In this document: piece by piece, positions 22,009 through 29,058 of the stretch
Layout: each line of letters opens with the position of its first letter
How positions within the stretch are numbered: the first letter of the stretch is position 1
From: an uncultured Faecalibacterium sp.
Lineage (GTDB): Bacteria; Bacillota; Clostridia; Oscillospirales; Ruminococcaceae
Assembly (NCBI GenBank): GCA_934525735.1
Contig: CAKSZM010000011.1
Coordinates: 1 to 34,118, forward strand
Direction: 5' to 3'
DNA: 34,118 nt
Notes under the pieces: model-generated
Databases searched by the model: none
Told to the model about the DNA's origin: nothing
What the model saw: only the letters and a program-made list of their open reading frames with translations
Translations under genes and position numbers: made by a program

Positions 22009-22830
22009 TCATTCTACGGATGAAAAAATGACATGGCATTCTGCTTCTTTCCGGAACATTCTATAAACATCCTTCAGTTCCTTCGGCAGACGCTTCAGCG
22101 TTTCTGCCTGCAGGTACGGCGGCATGCCGTAAAAGGCTTCGGCAATGCCGCCCGTGATGCAGGCGAGGGTGTCGCTGTCGCCGCCGAGGGACACCGCATT
22201 GCGCAGCGCATCCTCATAGCCGGTGCTTTCCAGAAAGGCCGTGATGGCTTCCGGCACAGTCTGCTGGCAGGTCTCCACATGGCGGTAACCGGGGCGGATC
22301 TCATCGCAGGTGCGGCTCAGGTCGTAGCCGAAGTGCCGTTCGGTATAGTGCCGGATCTCCTGTTTGCTGCTGCCGGTGCGCGCCAGAAAGATGGCCGCTG
22401 CCGCCGCCTGCGCACCCTTGATACCCTCCGGGTGGTTGTGGGTGACTTCGGCAGTCACCTTTGCCATTTCCAAGGTCTTTTCCAGCGTATTGAACAGCCA
22501 CCCCGCCGCCGACACCCGCATGGCCGAACCGTTGCCGAAGCTGCCGTAAGGGCGGGGATGTTCTGCGTGCAGCCAGCGGCGGAGCATTCCGCCGTAACCG
22601 GCATGGGGATATGCTTCGCCCCAGACGCGCATTGCCTCCCGCACCTCGGCGAAGGTACGCTCCGGAATGCCGCGCCCGGCCAGCAGCCCCTGCGCCACCG
22701 CAAGGGTCATGACCGTGTCATCGGTGAACCTTGACCGTGCGCTCAGCAGCGGAAAATCCTTGTGCTTGTAATTGTTGCAGTCAAACTCGTAGGGGCTGCC
22801 CACGATATCGCCCAGAATTGCTCCTAACAT
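22009..22830 (-). CDS. ADP-ribosylglycohydrolase (DraG/ARH family)
   Basis: A 273-residue enzyme that hydrolyses ADP-ribose from modified targets using a dinuclear Mg/Mn site. The family's metal ligands are visible: RFTDDTVM (Thr36, Asp37, Asp38), the N-terminal GAILGDIVGSPYEF, GNGSAMRVS, and the C-terminal SLGGDSDTLACITGGIAEA. Length is normal. I start at 22830 because AGGTTG/GGAGG precedes this ATG and MLGAILGDIVGSPYE is the canonical N-terminus. No ADP-ribosyltransferase is adjacent, so the target is unknown; the neighbouring macrodomain gene (same strand, 93 bases upstream) suggests linked function. Confidence 0.92.
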   Translation of the reverse strand: MLGAILGDIVGSPYEFDCNNYKHKDFPLLSARSRFTDDTVMTLAVAQGLLAGRGIPERTFAEVREAMRVWGEAYPHAGYGGMLRRWLHAEHPRPYGSFGNGSAMRVSAAGWLFNTLEKTLEMAKVTAEVTHNHPEGIKGAQAAAAAIFLARTGSSKQEIRHYTERHFGYDLSRTCDEIRPGYRHVETCQQTVPEAITAFLESTGYEDALRNAVSLGGDSDTLACITGGIAEAFYGMPPYLQAETLKRLPKELKDVYRMFRKEAECHVIFSSVE

Positions 22831-22839
22831 AAAAATCAA

Positions 22840-22907
22840 CCTCCGTTTTTGCAGTTGTTTTTGCTCGATGGCAAAAGGATACCACAAAAACGGAGGCAGA
22901 AGGTCAA
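22840..22907 (-). promoter_or_regulatory. ARH promoter with inverted repeat linking promoter and SD
   Basis: Minus strand TTGACC (22902-22907), 17-base spacer, TGGTAT (22879-22884). The 12-base sequence CAAAAACGGAGG at 22885-22896 is exactly inverted as CCTCCGTTTTTG at 22840-22851; one copy sits in the promoter spacer, the other contains the SD of the gene. A repressor dyad or looping operator is possible. Confidence 0.5.
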
Positions 22908-22923
22908 CTTGCAGGCGACACTT

Positions 22924-23940
22924 TCAGCTGCCCAGCTGATCCTGACCGTACTCGAACAGCAGCGCATTGACCTGATTGATGTTATAAATTTTGTGTTCCA
23001 GACAGTACCGGACGATCCAGTCCTGTTTGGAGCTGTCCGAAAATGCATAGCCCGCGCTTTGCAGCAGCTCAGCCGTCTCCGGCTCGTTCAGGCGCAGCCC
23101 CACCGCAAAGGCCAGCACGGTTTTCTTTTTGGGATTGTAGTTTGTGCTGCACAGAATTTTGGAAAAAAGCTGCCGGGAGAGGTTCGCCCGCTTGTACACG
23201 GTGGAGTCCTTCAGCTCCCGCTCATCGATGAGCCGCACCAGCCGGGCGGAAAAGCTCTCGCCCAGATTGTCCATCAGGCTCCGCAGACTGCCGGATGCCG
23301 CCGGGGCCGCCGGACGTTCCGGAACCGCTGCCAGCTCCTGCGGTGCAAATGGTTCCTCCAGCTCCGGTCTCCGGCGATGCCGCCCGAACCAGCAGCTTTC
23401 GTCCTTTCCGGCAACATAGTGGTCATCGATGTACTCCGCCACATCGGCAAACAGCTTCCGGCCCGCAGCCAGCGATTCCCGGTCGTACAGCACCAGATAG
23501 ACCGTCAGGTCATGTTCCAGCACAAACCGGGTGATGACATCCGCCGCAATGCGGAACGCCTGTTCTTTCGGATAGCCGTAGTTCCCGGTGGAAAGCAGCG
23601 GCGCCGCCACGCTCCCGCAGTGATACTCCGCAGCCAGTTCCAGTGCGGAGCGGTAGGCCCCGGCCAGCTGCTGTGCTTCGCCGGCAGTGCCGCCGCGCCA
23701 CGCCGGGCAGACTGCATGGAAGATATATTTTGCCGGAAGGCAAAACGCCGGTGTGCACACCGCTTTGCCCGGGTCGCAGTGCCCGATGGCTTTACAGGCA
23801 GCGGTCAGTTCTGCTTCGCCCGCCGCCTGATAGATGGCGCGGCTTGTTCCGCTGCCCTGCAGCAAAGCAGGATTGGCCGGGTTGACGATAGCGTCTGCCT
23901 CCACCCGTGTGATATCGTTGCGGATCATCAGAAAGGGCAT
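22924..23940 (-). CDS. Macrodomain protein with C-terminal helical domain
   Basis: 338 residues. Residues 1-165 are a macrodomain: MPFLMIRNDITRVEADAIVN, then NPALLQGSGTSRAIYQAAGE and the ribose-binding loop LLSTGNYGYP (residues 115-124). Macrodomains bind ADP-ribose, and many remove it from proteins, nucleic acids or O-acetyl-ADP-ribose. A Pro/Ala-rich linker (190-220) leads to a C-terminal domain (225-338) with SFSARLVRLIDERELKDSTV, KRANLSRQLFSKI and KKTVLAFAVGLRLN, a helical, XRE-like module often attached to clostridial macrodomains. Start 23940 follows AGGAGG by 9 bases. Own promoter at 23969-23997. Target unknown. Confidence 0.9.
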   Translation of the reverse strand: MPFLMIRNDITRVEADAIVNPANPALLQGSGTSRAIYQAAGEAELTAACKAIGHCDPGKAVCTPAFCLPAKYIFHAVCPAWRGGTAGEAQQLAGAYRSALELAAEYHCGSVAAPLLSTGNYGYPKEQAFRIAADVITRFVLEHDLTVYLVLYDRESLAAGRKLFADVAEYIDDHYVAGKDESCWFGRHRRRPELEEPFAPQELAAVPERPAAPAASGSLRSLMDNLGESFSARLVRLIDERELKDSTVYKRANLSRQLFSKILCSTNYNPKKKTVLAFAVGLRLNEPETAELLQSAGYAFSDSSKQDWIVRYCLEHKIYNINQVNALLFEYGQDQLGS

Positions 23941-23968
23941 TGCCGTTTTCCTCCTGTGCATTTTCTCC

Positions 23969-23997
23969 ATCCTATCACATCCGGCAGAGCAGTTCAA
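23969..23997 (-). promoter_or_regulatory. Promoter of the macrodomain gene
   Basis: Minus strand TTGAAC (23992-23997), 17-base spacer, TAGGAT (23969-23974), about 30 bases before the ATG. Confidence 0.6.
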
Positions 23998-24061
23998 GCA
24001 CAGCCTTCGTGTGGGCATTTTGCCGCAATTTTCCTGCCGGATTTTTTGTGAAGAATCGCCT

Positions 24062-24132
24062 TTGCAGTTTCCGGCGCAGAGTTTTATAATAGAATCAGCC
24101 GATAAAATCATCGGAACATCGGATGATTTATC
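24062..24132 (+). promoter_or_regulatory. Consensus promoter and dyad in front of a truncated gene
   Basis: TTGCAG (24062-24067), 17-base spacer, TATAAT (24085-24090). It is followed by the imperfect dyad GATAAAATCATC (24101-24112) and GATGATTTATC (24122-24132), placed like an operator at the transcription start. It now drives only the 40-codon remnant at 24156. Confidence 0.65.
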
Positions 24133-24155
24133 AAGTAAGAAACGGAGAGCAAACA

Positions 24156-24275
24156 ATGAAACGAGTACAGGCCGCCTGCATCTGCCAGACCCTTCACTTC
24201 ACCCTGAGGGACGACACCGAGCATCTCTATGCCGTCAAACAGGTACGGGAAGAAGTGGAACAGTACAAAAAGAAT
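24156..24275 (+). pseudogene. Truncated small conserved clostridial protein (N-terminus only)
   Basis: ATG with SD GGAG starts MKRVQAACICQTLHFTLRDD, continuing to AVKQVREEVEQYKKN. I recall this start (MKRVQ...QTLHF...EEVExYK) from a small uncharacterised clostridial protein of about 70-90 residues, but cannot name it. After codon 40 (24275) the DNA becomes an integrase fragment of the opposite strand, so the C-terminal half is lost; read-through adds unrelated residues. Confidence 0.55.
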
Positions 24276-24452
24276 TCCGGTTCCCAGCAGCACCACAAAT
24301 TCATCGTAGTACTTGGTGTAGCTCTTGTCCTCTCGGATGAAATCCATCCACGTCTTTTGCTGTTTCTCGGTCATGGAAATGCGCTTCCGGGAATCGTTAA
24401 CCACCACATCCGTCAGCTTGAAGTTGAATGGATTGCGCCGCACGATTTCCTC
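24273..24452 (-). pseudogene. Tn916/ICE-type tyrosine recombinase, internal fragment
   Basis: Sixty codons without start or stop: EEIVRRNPFNFKLTDVVVND, then RISMTEKQQKTWMDFIREDK and YYDEFVVLLGTGI. This matches the junction of the core-binding and catalytic domains of Tn916-type integrases (RNPFxFxLxDVxxNDS...LLxTGMR). Homology ends just before the first catalytic Arg. Neither end has the rest of the gene. It shows that an integrative element once recombined here. Confidence 0.7.
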
Positions 24453-24593
24453 ATCGATCATGATCTCGTCCCGTCCCACGATGCCGCCTCATGCGGCATT
24501 CATGGCGTTCACCTTGCCATGGGCATCATAGGTGCCGATGATCATCACTGGCTGCGGAAAGAGAAACGGTTGTGCTCCAAAATTTTTTCTCAT
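24453..24593 (-). pseudogene. Flavin reductase/flavoredoxin N-terminal remnant with a stop codon
   Basis: ATG at 24593 (SD AAAGG) starts MRKNFGAQPFLFPQPVMIIG, continuing TYDAHGKVNAMNAA, then TGA at 24489-24491 where the family has Trp (AWGG), then GGIVGRDEIMID before the integrase fragment begins. This is the start of a flavoredoxin-type FMN reductase of about 180-200 residues. It carries both a point nonsense change and a truncation. Confidence 0.75.
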
Positions 24594-24626
24594 AGTATTC
24601 GCCTTTCCTGATCCAGTCAATTGTTT

Positions 24627-24926
24627 TTACAGGCACTCCATCAGAATGTCATACACTTCATCCCGGCTGAGGGTACAGGGATTGCACTTGATGATGTTGC
24701 AGGTGTCGGCAACCTTGCGCAGCACCTCCGGGGTGATCTCCACTTTCGACTTGAGCTGGCTCATCTTCGTGGGCAGGCCGCACTCCTTGACAAAGGCTTC
24801 CAGTGCGTCCAGCCCCTCTTCTGCGGTCTGCTTGCCGAACACCGCCTGCGCAAAGCGGGTGAACTTTTCCTCGGCATCCTTTAGGATGTGGCGGTAATAC
24901 ACCGGTTGGATGACGACGAGATCCTC
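24627..24926 (-). pseudogene. Iron-containing alcohol dehydrogenase, C-terminal remnant
   Basis: About 100 codons up to the stop at 24627. EDLVVIQPVYYRHILKDAEE, FAQAVFGKQTAEEGLDALEA and LRKVADTCNIIKCNPCTLSR are the last helices of group III Fe-dependent alcohol dehydrogenases (butanol/lactaldehyde type). The NAD-binding domain and all metal ligands are missing. A GTG at 24900-24902 could start a 91-residue product but has no convincing SD. Ends with intact sequence and so probably lost its front half in one event. Confidence 0.75.
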
Positions 24927-24994
24927 TCGGGGCAGCGCCCTTACGAAAGCAACCTGATCTGCCGGGATGGAGCACCCCGGAAATAAACATCACA

Positions 24995-25039
24995 AAGCCC
25001 GTCCTGTACGGAAATATTTTCCAGTACAGGGCGGGCCTT
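24995..25039 (-). terminator. Terminator of the GlpA/GlpB/DUF1667 operon
   Basis: AAGCCCGTCCTGTAC (24995-25009) pairs with GTACAGGGCGGGCCTT (25024-25039) with one G-U pair and a bulge; on the minus strand it is followed by TTTGTGATGTTT. About 50 bases after the DUF1667 stop. Confidence 0.6.
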
Positions 25040-25091
25040 GATCATTTAGCAGGCAATCTCTGCCGACAGCTGCGTTTGCCTATGCCTGCGG

Positions 25092-25457
25092 TTATTCTTT
25101 TGCGGCCACGTTCTTGGTCACCATTACGTCGCTGTCCAGCCCGCAGACATTGTGCAGCACAATAGTGCCTGCCTTGACCGGGGCTGTCAGCATCACTTTG
25201 CGGATCTCGTCCATCACCGGGAAGATCATCTCCTTGGGGATGGCACGGGTCAGGCGGACGCTGGTCACCGGCAGCTCGCCGCCCTTGACCAGAACCGAGC
25301 TGGCAATGGTGCGGCGGGGTGCTGTCAGTTCCTGGCGGACATACTGCTCACCACGGGGGCAGGTGTGGCCCGTGACCGAGATCACCTGGCCATTTTCCAC
25401 TTCTGCCTCGATCTCGCAGCCGTTGGGGCAGACGATACAGGTAAATTGCTTTTTCAT
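25092..25457 (-). CDS. DUF1667 protein (putative Fe-S/molybdopterin-like redox partner)
   Basis: A 121-residue protein starting MKKQFTCIVCPNGCEIEAEV with Cys7, Cys10, Cys14 and a further Cys33 in GHTCPRGEQY, the layout of the DUF1667 family and of the small [4Fe-4S] domain at the front of molybdopterin enzymes. The rest (VRLTRAIPKEMIFPVMDEIR) matches DUF1667. In many Firmicutes it follows glycerol-3-phosphate dehydrogenase-like and NADH-oxidase-like genes, as here, and may pass electrons between them. Overlaps the upstream oxidoreductase gene by 4 bases. Confidence 0.88.
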   Translation of the reverse strand: MKKQFTCIVCPNGCEIEAEVENGQVISVTGHTCPRGEQYVRQELTAPRRTIASSVLVKGGELPVTSVRLTRAIPKEMIFPVMDEIRKVMLTAPVKAGTIVLHNVCGLDSDVMVTKNVAAKE

Positions 25458-26686
25458 TCTACCGACACCTCCAGAGCACCCGTTTCCTGCAGTTTTTCCG
25501 CAGAGACCTTGAACTGGATCATCTCTGCCGGGATGGCTTTCTTCATCTTCTTTGCGGCAACTTCCACGCCGTTCTGACGCACCACGATGCGGCAGTCACG
25601 GTAATGGTTCCGCACACGCAGCGAGAGGTTGAAATCATTTTTGCCGCTCACCTTCTGCGGAATGGTATGTCCCACGCCCTCACCGCACTTCACATCCAGC
25701 GTGCAGGGAGCGATGCCCTCGCCTTCCACGTAAGCAGCAGCGTGGCGCGCCAGCGCTTCGGACTCCATGGAAACGAAGTCCACCAGATCATGCACATGCA
25801 GCACATTGCCGGCAGAGAACACGCCGGGCACGCTGGTCTGCAGATTTTCGTCCACCACTGCGCCGTTGGTGTGCGGGTCGATAGCGATGCCCGCATCCTC
25901 CAGCAGCTTGTTCTCGGGGATCAGGCCCACCGACAGGATCAGCGTATCGCAGGCGTATTCCTTCTCCGTGCCCGGGATGGGGCGGCGGTTTGCGTCCACC
26001 TCCGAGATGGTCACACCGGTCAGACGGCTGCGTCCATGGATCTCGGTGACGGTATGGCTCAGATACAGCGGGATATCATAATCATCCAGACACTGCACAA
26101 TGTTGCGCGGCAGGCCGGAAGGATACGGCATCAGCTCGAACACTGCCTGCACATGGGCACCTTCCAGCGTCATGCGGCGGGCCATGATCATGCCGATATC
26201 ACCGGAACCAAGGATAATGACCTCCTTGCCGGGCATCCGGTTGTACAGGTTCATGTAGGCCTGTGCAGTGCCTGCGGTGAACACACCTGCCGGGCGCTCG
26301 CCTGGGATGCCCAGCGCGCCGCGGCTGCGCTCCTTGCAGCCCATGGCCAGCACAACAGCCTTTGCCTGATACTGGCGCAGGCCGCTGCGGGTGGAGACCG
26401 TCACACAGCGATCCGGGGTCAGGCTCAGCACGGTGGCGCTGGTCTCATAGGGGATCTGCCGTTTTTCCACCTCATCAATGAAGGCCTGTGCATATTCCGG
26501 GCCGGACAGGCTCTCGCCGAAGCGGCCCAGGCCAAAGCCGTCATGGATGCACTGGCGCAGGATGCCGCCCAGGGCAGCCTCACGCTCCAGAATGATCATA
26601 TTGCGGATGCCCTGCTTGTGCAGTTCCACAGCCGCCGCAAGACCTGCGGGGCCGCCGCCGATGATAACAACGTCTTTCTGTTCCAT
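25454..26686 (-). CDS. NAD(P)/FAD-dependent oxidoreductase (GlpB-like/NADH oxidase-like subunit)
   Basis: 410 residues with two dinucleotide-binding folds: the FAD motif VVIIGGGPAGLAAAVELHKQ at residues 5-24 and the NAD motif VIILGSGDIGMIMARRMTLE in the middle, plus GVFSAGNVLHVHDLVDFVSM close to the C-terminus. GGILRQCIHDGFGL near residue 40 is characteristic of the oxidoreductase that accompanies GlpA-like dehydrogenases and DUF1667. It probably transfers electrons from the flavoprotein dehydrogenase to a carrier or NAD. It lies 3 bases after the GlpA-like gene and overlaps the DUF1667 gene. Confidence 0.88.
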   Translation of the reverse strand: MEQKDVVIIGGGPAGLAAAVELHKQGIRNMIILEREAALGGILRQCIHDGFGLGRFGESLSGPEYAQAFIDEVEKRQIPYETSATVLSLTPDRCVTVSTRSGLRQYQAKAVVLAMGCKERSRGALGIPGERPAGVFTAGTAQAYMNLYNRMPGKEVIILGSGDIGMIMARRMTLEGAHVQAVFELMPYPSGLPRNIVQCLDDYDIPLYLSHTVTEIHGRSRLTGVTISEVDANRRPIPGTEKEYACDTLILSVGLIPENKLLEDAGIAIDPHTNGAVVDENLQTSVPGVFSAGNVLHVHDLVDFVSMESEALARHAAAYVEGEGIAPCTLDVKCGEGVGHTIPQKVSGKNDFNLSLRVRNHYRDCRIVVRQNGVEVAAKKMKKAIPAEMIQFKVSAEKLQETGALEVSVE

Positions 26687-26689
26687 GGC

Positions 26690-28150
26690 TCAGTTCTCCT
26701 CCTTCCGCATACTGCCGGTCAGTATCCACGAACCCTGACGCGCGTAGCGCACCTGTGCCGGGTCGGTGCCCAGTTCCTGTTCAATGAACTGCTCGATCTT
26801 CATCTGGCAGAAACCGCCCTGACAGCCGCCCATCATTGCGCGGGTGCGGTATTTGATACCGGTCATGGTGGAAACGCCCAGCGGGTTGTGAATGGCCTGC
26901 AGGATCTCCGCCTTGGTTACTTCCTCACAGCTGCAGATCATCTCGCCGTAATCCGGGTTCTGTGCGATCAGCTCCGCCTGCTGTTCCGGGGTGCAGGATG
27001 CAAAGCGGACGATGCCCTTGTGGTGCGGGTCAAAATCCGGGTTCAGCTCAAACTTTTCGCGCTCCTGCATCATACCGATGACGTAGCGCGCCAGCGGGAC
27101 GCTGCCGGTCAGGCCGGGAGACTCGATGCCCACCAGATTGACGGCGTTGGGCGCGGTCTCATCGCGGATCTCGACCTTCCAGTCCTGAATGGCGCCGTTC
27201 TCGTCCACCCACTTGGGCTGGATGCCCGCAAAGGTGCGGATCTGGTCTTTCTTGAAGATATGCGGCCAGAGCTTTGCGCCCTCCACAGCCAGACTGTCGA
27301 TGTTGGCCTGCGGCACACCGTAATCATCCAGAACATCGGTGTTTTCCGCATCCGGGCCGACTGTGACGTTGCCGTCCACCGTCGGGGTGATGTGGATGCC
27401 CATGTAGGTATTGCTGGGCACCGGATACACCGGCATAGGCAGCAGTTTGCCCATGCGCTTGTGCAGGATGATGTAGTTGCTGCGGGAGCCGATGACACGG
27501 TAGCCGGTCAGGCCCAGCAGATCCGAGATCTGCTTTGCGCCAAGGCCCGCGGCGTTGACCACCCACCGGGTGCAGAAATCGCCGTGTGCAGTGTGCAGAT
27601 AATACAGTCCGTCCTCCCGGCTGATGCCGGTCACCTTATGGTCAAAGAAGAAGTCTGCGCCGTTGGCATGGGCATTCTCGGCCAGCGCCACCGTGTACAG
27701 GAAGGGATCCATGATGCCGCTGTCCTTCGACCACATGGCAAACTTTCCCACCACGGCGGGCACCAGTTCGTGCAGCTTTTTCTCATCGATCATTTCCAGG
27801 CCGGTGCTGCCGTTGATGGCGCCCTGCTTCATGGTGCGTTCCAGCTGCTCCATGTCCTCGGGGGTGTTGCCCACCAGCACCTTGCCGCAGCGCTTGAACG
27901 GGAAATCCAGTTCTTCGGCCAGCTGCCCCATAATATGGTTGCCTTCCACGCAGCATTTTGCCTTCAGGCTGCCGATGGGGTTTGCAAAACCGCCGTGGAC
28001 AACGGCCGAGTTGCGGCCGCTGGTCTCGTTGCAGACATCCAGATTTTTTTCCAGCACGGCAATGTCCAGCTTATAGCGGGACAGCTCGCGTGCAATGGCG
28101 CTGCCCACAACGCCTGCACCGATGATGACCACATCGTATTGTTTCTTCAT
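26690..28150 (-). CDS. GlpA-like FAD-dependent dehydrogenase with C-terminal BFD [2Fe-2S] domain
   Basis: 486 residues. The N-terminus DVVIIGAGVVGSAIARELSR and ETSGRNSAVVHGGFANPIGS are DAO-type FAD motifs of anaerobic glycerol-3-phosphate dehydrogenase and L-2-hydroxyglutarate oxidase relatives. The C-terminal 90 residues are a BFD-type [2Fe-2S] domain: EMICSCEEVTKAEILQAI and GIKYRTRAMMGGCQGGFCQ (four cysteines). It oxidises a hydroxy acid or glycerol phosphate; the position beside sugar-acid genes leaves both open. ATG 28150 follows AAAGGTGG by 5 bases; a GTG three codons earlier overlaps that SD. First gene of the operon. Confidence 0.9.
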   Translation of the reverse strand: MKKQYDVVIIGAGVVGSAIARELSRYKLDIAVLEKNLDVCNETSGRNSAVVHGGFANPIGSLKAKCCVEGNHIMGQLAEELDFPFKRCGKVLVGNTPEDMEQLERTMKQGAINGSTGLEMIDEKKLHELVPAVVGKFAMWSKDSGIMDPFLYTVALAENAHANGADFFFDHKVTGISREDGLYYLHTAHGDFCTRWVVNAAGLGAKQISDLLGLTGYRVIGSRSNYIILHKRMGKLLPMPVYPVPSNTYMGIHITPTVDGNVTVGPDAENTDVLDDYGVPQANIDSLAVEGAKLWPHIFKKDQIRTFAGIQPKWVDENGAIQDWKVEIRDETAPNAVNLVGIESPGLTGSVPLARYVIGMMQEREKFELNPDFDPHHKGIVRFASCTPEQQAELIAQNPDYGEMICSCEEVTKAEILQAIHNPLGVSTMTGIKYRTRAMMGGCQGGFCQMKIEQFIEQELGTDPAQVRYARQGSWILTGSMRKEEN

Positions 28151-28190
28151 GGTATCCACCTTTCTGACTGTTTTGAAGTTCCGGCGTTTA

Positions 28191-28241
28191 TGTTATATAT
28201 TTCATTGAATCAAATATATAACACTTCAAGGGCGTTGTCAA
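28191..28241 (-). promoter_or_regulatory. Promoter and palindromic operator of the GlpA-like operon
   Basis: Minus strand TTGACA (28236-28241), 17-base spacer, TATATT (28213-28218). A perfect dyad with 12-base arms, TGTTATATATTT (28191-28202) and AAATATATAACA (28212-28223), covers the -10 region. Repression by an adjacent GntR-FCD protein is likely. Confidence 0.8.
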
Positions 28242-28261
28242 GAGCCTTTCTACAAAAAAGT

Positions 28262-28301
28262 ATACAAAAATATGCCGTATCTTTTGGCGATGATACGGCA
28301 T
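28262..28301 (-). terminator. Terminator of the first GntR gene
   Basis: ATGCCGTATC (28272-28281) and GATACGGCAT (28292-28301); on the minus strand followed by ATTTTTG. Confidence 0.85.
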
Positions 28302-28311
28302 TTGCAAAAAT

Positions 28312-28992
28312 TCAGTCTTTGAAATACTGTGGGAACGACTCGCGGATGGCGGAAAGGTTCTCGGTATAGCGCTGCATGTGCTGTCTGGCAATGCGGTATG
28401 CAGCGTCTGTATCCTTCTGCTCGATGGCCTTGAGCAGGCTGACGTGATCCTCATAGATCGCCTTTGCCGGGCGGCAGCGGAAGCTGAGGATGGTGGTGCG
28501 GTCAAAATGCGGGGCAAGATTTTCCACCAGATCGTACCAGTAGGGGCAGCCGCACTGCACATAGAGCATCCGATGGAACTCCTTGTCCAGCGCAAAGATC
28601 TTTTCCTCCTGCGCACGCTCAATGTACATCCGCCACAGGGCCACATTCTCCCACAGGCGGTCGATGTCCGCCGGGGTCAGCTTTTCGCAGGCCATGCGGG
28701 CGATCTCGGCTTCCAGCACCGCGCGAAGATGGCGCACTTCCTCCACCAGTTCCGCGTCGATCAGCGAAACATAAGTGCCGATCTTGGGCCGGATCTCGAT
28801 CAGACGCCGCTGCGCCAGTTCCAGTTCCGCTTCCCGGAACGGGGTGCGGCTGACGCCAAGCTGCTCACACAACTCCGGTTCATTGAGTTTTTCGCCCGGT
28901 TCCAGCCGGGTGTTGACGATGCTGTCGATCAGCACCCGCAGCACATAGCTTTTGGCGGATTCATGCTCACCGCGCTCACAGTTCATGACCAT
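28312..28992 (-). CDS. GntR-family regulator, FCD subfamily (I)
   Basis: 226 residues. The N-terminal winged helix (EPGEKLNEPELCEQLGVSRT, then EAELELAQRRLIEIRPKIGT) is followed by an all-helical FCD effector domain with ligands in LDKEFHRMLY and a later EDHVSLLKAI. FCD regulators sense organic or sugar acids, often through a bound metal. The start MVMNCERG at 28992 follows AAGGAG by 7 bases; a longer start at 29022 has none. It ends 150 bases before the GlpA-like operon on the same strand, whose promoter carries a perfect dyad, so it is the likely regulator of that operon. Confidence 0.9.
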   Translation of the reverse strand: MVMNCERGEHESAKSYVLRVLIDSIVNTRLEPGEKLNEPELCEQLGVSRTPFREAELELAQRRLIEIRPKIGTYVSLIDAELVEEVRHLRAVLEAEIARMACEKLTPADIDRLWENVALWRMYIERAQEEKIFALDKEFHRMLYVQCGCPYWYDLVENLAPHFDRTTILSFRCRPAKAIYEDHVSLLKAIEQKDTDAAYRIARQHMQRYTENLSAIRESFPQYFKD

Positions 28993-29058
28993 GTAGTGTC
29001 TCCTTCGGGTCTCTCTTTCCATACATTATAAGTGCCTCCCACAGAGGATCCCCCCTGC

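Noticed and set aside
24272-24277. GAATTC site exactly at the small-protein/integrase junction, suggesting a cloning chimera
   Set aside because: Other junctions lack such sites; one six-base match is not enough, though read support should be checked.
25604-28369. 921-codon open frame on the plus strand across the GlpA-like and GlpB-like genes
   Set aside because: Antisense artefact; His/Ala/Gly-rich without domains, while three real genes with motifs and SD sites occupy the other strand.
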